In this document: in pieces, positions 6,537 to 11,501 of the stretch
How positions within the stretch are numbered: the stretch's first letter is position 1
How the letters are laid out: each line of letters opens with the position of its first letter
From: Hyphomicrobiales bacterium
Lineage (GTDB): Bacteria > Pseudomonadota > Alphaproteobacteria > Rhizobiales > Aestuariivirgaceae
Length of the DNA stretch: 11,501 nucleotides
Direction: 5' to 3'
NCBI GenBank assembly: GCA_013002595.1
Contig: JABDJG010000019.1
Coordinates: 1-11,501 of the forward strand
Position numbers and translations under genes: made by a program
Notes under the pieces: model-generated
What the model saw: the letters and a program-made list of their open reading frames with translations, nothing else
Databases searched by the model: none
What the model was told of the DNA's origin: nothing

Positions 6537-7367
6537 TCAGGCCATGCTTATCGCTTTGAATTTCCTGGTCTGATCCGTCAGCGCAACTTCTGTCGGCAGC
6601 CGTTCCATGGATGATGCACCGTAAAATCCATGGCAGTTTGTCGTGTTCCGCAGCACATACTCGGCATCCTCCGGCATCGCTACCGGACCGCCATGCACCA
6701 GTACGATTGCATCCTTGTTGACCTTCAGCGCCGCCTCGGCCCAGGCATCGATCTTGGCCGGGCAGTCCTTCAATTGCAGTGAGGTTTCAGCGCCAATCGC
6801 GCCACCGGTCGTCAGCCCGAGGTGGCAGACAATAATGTCGGCGCCCGCCTTGGCCATGGCGGTTGCATCATCTTCAGAAAAGACATATGGCGTCGTCAGC
6901 ATGTCCATTTCATGCGCCTTGGCGATCATGTCGATCTCGAGTGAATAAGACATGCCGGTCTCTTCCAGATTGGCCCGGAAGGTGCCGTCGATCAGGCCCA
7001 CGGTCGGGAAATTCTGCACCCCGGAGAACCCGATGCGTTTGAGCTCATCGAGAAACACATCCATCAGGCGGAACGGATCGGTACCGTTGACGCCGGCCAG
7101 CACCGGCGTTTTCGTTGCTACCGGCAAGACTTCGGCGGCCATCTCGACAACGATTTGATTGGCATCGCCATATGGCATCAACCCGGCCAGCGACCCGCGG
7201 CCGGCCATCCGGTAGCGCCCCGAGTTGTAGATCACGATCAGATCAATTCCGCCGGCTTCCTCACACTTGGCGGACAGTCCTGTGCCGGCCCCGCCGCCGA
7301 CGATCGGCTCTCTCCTGGCAACCTTGTCGCGAAAACCGGCGACAATGTCTGCGCGTTTGAATGCCAT
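6537..7367 (-). CDS. TIM-barrel protein of the phosphoenolpyruvate hydrolase-like family (Tm-1 partner domain)
   Basis: This 276-residue soluble protein belongs to the PEP_hydrolase/TIM-barrel family (PF09370 type). Hallmarks are PIVGGGAGTGLSAKCEEAGG (21-40), YNSGRYR (47-53), GVQNFPTVGLIDG (116-128), LLTTPYVF-like MLTTPYVF (156-163), HLGLTTGG (182-189), HGGP (225-228) and GFYGASSMERLP (247-258). In plant Tm-1 this fold is the C-terminal half, following a UPF0261 N-terminal half. Here the UPF0261 domain is encoded immediately upstream, in the fusion gene at 7373-9574. The start lies five bases after that gene's stop, and an AAGGAGA ribosome-binding site (7376-7382) sits within the upstream gene's last codons. 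Enzymatic activity of the family is poorly established, so the hydrolase name should not be taken as a reaction. Confidence 0.92.
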   Translation of the reverse strand: MAFKRADIVAGFRDKVARREPIVGGGAGTGLSAKCEEAGGIDLIVIYNSGRYRMAGRGSLAGLMPYGDANQIVVEMAAEVLPVATKTPVLAGVNGTDPFRLMDVFLDELKRIGFSGVQNFPTVGLIDGTFRANLEETGMSYSLEIDMIAKAHEMDMLTTPYVFSEDDATAMAKAGADIIVCHLGLTTGGAIGAETSLQLKDCPAKIDAWAEAALKVNKDAIVLVHGGPVAMPEDAEYVLRNTTNCHGFYGASSMERLPTEVALTDQTRKFKAISMA

Positions 7368-7372
7368 ATAAG

Positions 7373-9574
7373 CTATCTCCTTGCCTGCTGTCTGCCGGGC
7401 CGGCTGCTGCCATGCAGCGAGCGGAAACCCCTCACGATTTCACCGCAAAATTCCGGGTCATTGATGTTATGCGGCAGCCGGATCAACTGCCGGCTCGAGG
7501 TCTGCCGCACGGTCGCCTCAAGCGCATCGAACAGCGCCTTGTCGGCGGCCGGATCATGAAACGCCTGCCCCGGTGCATCGAGCGCGGACACCCCGCCTTC
7601 GGGCAGGTAAAACCGCACCGGCGCTTCCATGAGGTTCAATCGCTGACCGATCCAGCGCCCCATCTCCTCGTTTTCAGCCGGCGTCGTGCGCATCAGCGTC
7701 ACTTGCGGATTGTGTTCATAGAACAACCGGCCGCGATATTTCTCCGGAACGGTTTCAGGCGGCCCGAAGTTGACCATATCGAGCGCCCCGCAGGCCCCGA
7801 CATAGGGCATCCGGGCTCGGATCATGGCGCCAAACCGGTCTTCGTTGGCAGGAAACACGCCGCCCATCAACATGTCGCAGATCTCGGTTGTGGTGAGATC
7901 GATGACCGCGGTCAAAAGACCTGAATCGACCAGTTTTTCCATCGACTGTCCGCCAACCCCGGTGGCATGGAACACAAGGCAATCGTAGTCATGCTCAAGC
8001 GCCGCCGTGACCTGCTGCACACACGCTGTGGTGACACCAAACATCGTCAGCCCGATCGCTGGCAAAGCTGGTTCTGCCGAATGTGCGGGCGCCAGCCGGG
8101 TCTCATCGCGTCGCGCCTTGACCATCCCCGCCAAAGCATGGGCGCCATTGCCGAGCACTTGCCGGGTAATCGAATTGAGCCCCTGCACATCGGCCACCGA
8201 ATACAGCATCATGATGTCAGCCGGGCCGACATATTTTCTGACATCGCTTGATGCGACGGTTGAGATCATCACTTTCGGTATGCCGACCGGTAGCGCGCGC
8301 ATCGCCGGCGTGGCCAATGCGGTGCCACCCGAGCCGCCGGCGCTGATGATACCGGCAATTCCGGACTGCCGCTCAATCCAGCGCTCGAAGGCTAGCGTCA
8401 TTCCGGCAACAGCCGTGCCGCGATCGCCGGTAAATACACCAGCCGCGCCACGCGGGTGATAGGCGGCCACCTGGTGCGGCGGTATCTCGGCCCCGGACTG
8501 GTGCCCCGATGTTGACAGATCGACAATCCTGACGGCCAGCCCCTCGGCTCTCAGCACATCGCCGACATAGCGCAATTCGGTTCCTTTGGTGTCCAGCGTG
8601 CCAACCACCAGCACGACATTCTCACCCAAAGACGACAACGGCCGCAAATCCACCTTGCCCGTGCTTTGCGACATTGGCGCAATGGTCGTCTCGGTCCGCG
8701 CGGCACTTTCGATCTGGCGCACGGCAACCGGCGGCGTCCAGCGCGTCGGCACCTTCGGGTTCGAAACATATACCTTGCGCGGGCCAGTCCTGGCCGGCGC
8801 CGTGTCAGCTGTCTCCTCTTCTTGCGGAAACGGCTCATCGCCATGCCGGCCGACACCTAGAAGGCTTTGTTGCAGATCGCGGTCCGCAGCCAGACTACCG
8901 GAGTCCATGGTTCGGTTGATCCGGCCATTGACCATGATCGCCACCCGGTCGGACGCTGATGTCGCCACACCGATGTTCTGTTCGATCAGCAGGACGTCGA
9001 TATCGCCGGATTGCTCCAGCTGAACCAGAATGTCTGCAACCTGGGCTACCACCACCGGCGCCAGGCCCTCGGTCGGCTCGTCCATGACGAGAAGACGCGG
9101 GTTGAGCAACAGCGCCCTGGAGATCGCCAGCATCTGCTGTTCACCACCCGACAACTGATTGCCGCCATTGTCGCGTCGGTCGGCCAAACGCGGGAATGTC
9201 GAGTAGATCCGGTCGGTCGACCAGGCGCCCTGATGGCCGCTTGCGACCAGTTTCAAATGCTCATCAACCGTCAGCGACGGCCACAACCGGCGCCCCTGCG
9301 GCACATAGCCAATCCCTAGCCTGGCAATATCTGCCGGTTGTCGATTGCTGACGTCTTCACCGTCAAAGACGATGCTGCCGGATGCAACCGGCACCAGCCC
9401 CATGATCGCCTTGCACAGGGTCGTCTTGCCCATGCCATTGCGGCCTACGACCGAAACACCGCCATGGTCCAAGGTCAGGTCGACACCTTGCAGCGCGTGC
9501 GATGCGCCGTAATAGACATTGAGGCCCTTGATTTCGAGGATCGGGCTGGAAGAGATCTGCGGCCGTCTAGCCAT
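7373..9574 (-). CDS. Fusion of a LivF-type ABC ATPase with a Tm-1-like (UPF0261) domain
   Basis: This is one uninterrupted 733-residue reading frame with two complete domains. Residues 11-240 form a LivF-type nucleotide-binding domain: Walker A GRNGMGKTT (44-52), Q-loop Q93, signature LSGGEQQ (141-147), Walker B LLVMDEP (161-167), and EQN (198-200) in place of the switch His, as is usual in LivF. A polar, Pro/Glu-rich linker follows (about 242-317). Residues about 318-725 are a Tm-1-like ATP-binding (UPF0261, PF06792 type) domain, with VVGTLDTKGTEL (323-334), SAGGSGGTALA (411-421), FGVTTACVQQV (512-522), HATGVGGQSMEK (536-547) and DLTTTEICD (559-567). The start at 9574 has GGAGGG seven bases upstream and overlaps the livG stop by eight bases. 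The Tm-1 TIM-barrel partner follows five bases downstream. The fusion suggests that the Tm-1-like domain works at the transporter. Confidence 0.93.
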   Translation of the reverse strand: MARRPQISSSPILEIKGLNVYYGASHALQGVDLTLDHGGVSVVGRNGMGKTTLCKAIMGLVPVASGSIVFDGEDVSNRQPADIARLGIGYVPQGRRLWPSLTVDEHLKLVASGHQGAWSTDRIYSTFPRLADRRDNGGNQLSGGEQQMLAISRALLLNPRLLVMDEPTEGLAPVVVAQVADILVQLEQSGDIDVLLIEQNIGVATSASDRVAIMVNGRINRTMDSGSLAADRDLQQSLLGVGRHGDEPFPQEEETADTAPARTGPRKVYVSNPKVPTRWTPPVAVRQIESAARTETTIAPMSQSTGKVDLRPLSSLGENVVLVVGTLDTKGTELRYVGDVLRAEGLAVRIVDLSTSGHQSGAEIPPHQVAAYHPRGAAGVFTGDRGTAVAGMTLAFERWIERQSGIAGIISAGGSGGTALATPAMRALPVGIPKVMISTVASSDVRKYVGPADIMMLYSVADVQGLNSITRQVLGNGAHALAGMVKARRDETRLAPAHSAEPALPAIGLTMFGVTTACVQQVTAALEHDYDCLVFHATGVGGQSMEKLVDSGLLTAVIDLTTTEICDMLMGGVFPANEDRFGAMIRARMPYVGACGALDMVNFGPPETVPEKYRGRLFYEHNPQVTLMRTTPAENEEMGRWIGQRLNLMEAPVRFYLPEGGVSALDAPGQAFHDPAADKALFDALEATVRQTSSRQLIRLPHNINDPEFCGEIVRGFRSLHGSSRPGRQQARR

Positions 9575-10358
9575 GCGAGAACCCTCCGCCCAGATAGAGT
9601 TCCTGTACTTCAGGGTCCGCTTCAATTTCTTCCGGCCGGCCTTCCTTGAAGATGCGGCCATTGTGCATCATCGAAACCCGTTGACAGACCCGCAGCGCCA
9701 CATCCATGTCGTGTTCGATGATGATGTAGCCCATGTGGTTCGGCAGATCGTTCAGGATCCTGATCAGATCCTGGCGCTCAGCCGGCGACAGACCGGCAGC
9801 CGGCTCATCGAACAGGATAAAGCGCGGTGCTCCGGCCAGAGCCAGTGCGATCTCCAGTTGGCGCTGCTGCCCATAGGACAGTTCGGAGACCATTGATGCG
9901 CTGGCATCATCCAGATGAACGGCCCGCACCAGATCATGCGCCGACTGCATCAGGCTGTCGTTGCGGCTCGGGCGGATCAGAGAAAACCGGGCCCGCGAGA
10001 CACCGCGGCATGCGAGATAGACATTGTCGATAACGCTTAGATTGCCGAACAACAGGGAGATCTGATAGGTCCGCCGCAAGCCGCGGCGGATGCGCTCGTG
10101 AGGCGGAAAACGGGTGACGTCTTCACCGAACAGGCGGATGCTGCCTGTGGTTGGCAGGAAATCGCCAGTGATGCAGTTGAACAAGGTTGTCTTGCCGGCG
10201 CCATTCGAGCCAAGAACCGCGCGCCGTTCGCCCGGCTTCACTGTCAGGTCGATATCCTGCAGCGCAGCCAGCGCACCGAAATACCGGCTGACGCCTTTCA
10301 ATTCCAGCGCATTGTCGGTACCCGAGGCAGACAGACGATCGGCGGACTGAAGACTCAT
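9567..10358 (-). CDS. livG: LivG-type ABC transporter ATP-binding protein
   Basis: This 263-residue ATPase is the partner of LivF in a branched-chain amino acid-type (HAAT) importer. Motifs are Walker A GSNGAGKTT (50-58), Q-loop Q99 (RRTYQIS), signature LSYGQQRQLEIA (160-171), Walker B FILFDEP (180-186) followed by AAGLSPAE, and switch H216 (IIIEHDMDVA). The C-terminal GRIFKEGRPEEIEADPEVQE and the ending LYLGGGFSHG are classic LivG features. The start at 10358 was preferred over an in-frame ATG at 10433 because GGGGGAG lies seven bases upstream. It also makes a four-base ATGA overlap with the livM stop. The symbol denotes the family; the substrate need not be an amino acid, since many such systems import aromatic or amide compounds. 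Confidence 0.95.
   Translation of the reverse strand: MSLQSADRLSASGTDNALELKGVSRYFGALAALQDIDLTVKPGERRAVLGSNGAGKTTLFNCITGDFLPTTGSIRLFGEDVTRFPPHERIRRGLRRTYQISLLFGNLSVIDNVYLACRGVSRARFSLIRPSRNDSLMQSAHDLVRAVHLDDASASMVSELSYGQQRQLEIALALAGAPRFILFDEPAAGLSPAERQDLIRILNDLPNHMGYIIIEHDMDVALRVCQRVSMMHNGRIFKEGRPEEIEADPEVQELYLGGGFSHG
9582..9587 (-). promoter_or_regulatory. Shine-Dalgarno site that fixes the start of the LivF-Tm-1 fusion
   Basis: GGAGGG on the minus strand lies seven bases before the ATG at 9574, inside the last codons of livG. It selects this start over an in-frame ATG 87 bases upstream at 9661, which would add a basic stretch absent from LivF proteins. Confidence 0.75.
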
Positions 10359-11437
10359 GGATGGTCTCCCCCATGATGCGTCAACAGATCGCGCCGGCGC
10401 TGCGCTGCAATCGCCGCCTTCCAACGCTCCCATAAACCCAGGATGCCGTCCGGCGACCAGAAGACGATGACCAGAAAGCCAAGGCCGATGAGGAGCTGGA
10501 AACGTTCGCCAGCCAGCCCAATCGACACCAGAAAATCGAGCGCGAAGGTGCGCAAGAGCACATAGATGATCGCCCCGATGAACGGCCCGATCGGCCGGCC
10601 AAGCCCGCCGACGACGGCAATGATCAGAATATCGACAACTTGCCCGATCCCGGCTGTCCCGGGCGAGACCTGCGCGTTCAACCAGACCAGCAGGATACCG
10701 GCAACAGCGGCAATCAGGCTAGCAAAGGAATACGCGGCAATCCGATGCGCGGTGACGTTGAACCCCAATGCTTCCATGCGGCGGGCATTGTCGCGCACGC
10801 CCTGGAGCGCCAGGCCGAACGGTGAGCGCGAAACATAAAGAACGGCGAAGTAGGCTGCTGCTGCCCAGAACAGGGTCAGATAATAAAACGGCACAGGACT
10901 GCGCCAGTCGACGCCGAACAAATCGGGCGGCAGAACGCCATTGAAACCGCTGAAGCCGTTGAAGATCACATAATTCTGGCGGGTGAAATAGAAGAATGCC
11001 GAAGCGATCGCCAGCGTGATCATGATCGTGTAGATGCCCTCGGTCCTAACCGCCAGGGCGCCGGTGATGGTCCCGAACACGGTCGCGACGATCAGCGCAA
11101 TCGGTACGGCAATCCACCAGGGCCAGCCGAGCGATATTTGCGAGATCGCACTGTCTCCAAAAATTGCCAGCATGTAGGCAGCGCACGCTGCCACCGACAT
11201 CTGCGCTAGCGAGACCATGCCACCGTAACCGCCCAGGAACATCAGGCTGAGGGCGATCATGCCGAGAATGAAGGCCCAGCCGAAAATCTGGAACAGGACA
11301 AAGTCGCTGGCGAAGGCCGGCATGAACAACAAGATCATGCCGACCGCCCAATACCAGGCCGGCACATCGTCCAGATCCCATGGGAACCATTTGCGCTCGT
11401 CACCCGGGACCGGGCCTGTATGATCGGTGACCGCCAT
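10355..11437 (-). CDS. livM: LivM-type ABC transporter permease
   Basis: This 360-residue inner-membrane permease has many hydrophobic helices (for example about 31-68, 107-127, 135-151, 183-202 and 265-300). LivM hallmarks are GGYGGMVSLAQ (69-79), the cytoplasmic coupling loop SPFGLALQGVRDNARRMEAL (205-224), VGGLGRPIGPFIGA (276-289) and FWSPDGILGLWER (326-338). The N-terminal 25 residues are polar and precede the first helix, and the C-terminus is basic and cytoplasmic. The start at 11437 lies three bases after the stop of the LivH-type gene, with a GGGGGAGAGG purine run upstream. The stop overlaps the livG start by four bases. It would pair with the LivH-type permease and the two ATPases encoded next to it. 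Its substrate is unknown. Confidence 0.95.
   Translation of the reverse strand: MAVTDHTGPVPGDERKWFPWDLDDVPAWYWAVGMILLFMPAFASDFVLFQIFGWAFILGMIALSLMFLGGYGGMVSLAQMSVAACAAYMLAIFGDSAISQISLGWPWWIAVPIALIVATVFGTITGALAVRTEGIYTIMITLAIASAFFYFTRQNYVIFNGFSGFNGVLPPDLFGVDWRSPVPFYYLTLFWAAAAYFAVLYVSRSPFGLALQGVRDNARRMEALGFNVTAHRIAAYSFASLIAAVAGILLVWLNAQVSPGTAGIGQVVDILIIAVVGGLGRPIGPFIGAIIYVLLRTFALDFLVSIGLAGERFQLLIGLGFLVIVFWSPDGILGLWERWKAAIAAQRRRDLLTHHGGDHP
10366..10372 (-). promoter_or_regulatory. Shine-Dalgarno site that fixes the livG start
   Basis: GGGGGAG on the minus strand, within the last codons of livM, lies seven bases before the ATG at 10358. It supports the shorter LivG with the ATGA overlap. Confidence 0.75.
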
Positions 11438-11440
11438 CGC

Positions 11441-11501
11441 CTACTGCCTCTCCCCCAACAGCCCCTGCGGCCGGAATGCAAGCACCAGGACCATGATCAG
11501 G
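11441..11501 (-). CDS. livH: LivH-type ABC transporter permease (C-terminal 19 residues only)
   Basis: On the minus strand the right edge reads LIMVLVLAFRPQGLLGERQ followed by TAG at 11441-11443. A hydrophobic run ending in RPxGLxGE(R/K) is the typical C-terminus of LivH permeases. It lies directly upstream of livM, which is where LivH is expected. The rest of the gene, and probably a periplasmic binding protein, lie beyond the window. Confidence 0.85.
   Translation of the reverse strand, partial: LIMVLVLAFRPQGLLGERQ

Noticed and set aside
7373..9574. The LivF-Tm-1 fusion as a frameshift or assembly artefact
   Set aside because: The frame is continuous, both domains are complete, and a plausible linker separates them. 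No leftover stop, start or ribosome-binding site marks a former gene boundary.

Overview
The window is GC-rich and gene-dense. Every gene I accept lies on the minus strand, so the unit reads from the right edge to the left edge. Gaps are at most 50 bases and several genes overlap by 4 or 8 bases, which suggests one long operon cut at both ends. Gene content (Liv-type ABC transporter, Tm-1/TIM-barrel pair, CO-dehydrogenase-type molybdenum hydroxylase) and codon bias suggest an alphaproteobacterium, possibly Hyphomicrobiales. This assignment is inferred from gene families, not from a marker gene.

In transcription order (right to left): the last 19 codons of a LivH-type permease; a LivM-type permease; a LivG-type ATPase; an unusual fusion of a LivF-type ATPase to a Tm-1-like (UPF0261) domain; a TIM-barrel protein of the 'phosphoenolpyruvate hydrolase' family, which is the partner domain of Tm-1-like proteins; a very long flotillin/YqiK-type SPFH membrane protein; two tandem SRPBCC (START-like) proteins; and the FAD (M), 2Fe-2S (S) and molybdopterin (L, truncated by the left edge) subunits of a xanthine dehydrogenase/CO dehydrogenase-family hydroxylase.

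Two features stand out. The flotillin carries an unbroken array of 51 eleven-residue (hendecad) repeats in perfect phase, with Ile at 48 of the 51 phase positions. These are organised into 44-residue (132-bp) super-repeats whose insertions and deletions are all multiples of 11 residues. The LivF-Tm-1 fusion physically ties the transporter to the uncharacterised Tm-1/TIM-barrel pair.

As a working model (inference), the operon imports a small, probably organic or heterocyclic, compound through the Liv-type transporter. The Tm-1-like domain and TIM-barrel enzyme act on it or signal its presence, and the MSL hydroxylase oxidises it. The two SRPBCC proteins could play a CoxG-like role, and the flotillin could scaffold membrane-bound components. 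The substrate cannot be read from the sequence. No tRNA, rRNA, mobile element, CRISPR array or convincing internal promoter or terminator was seen.
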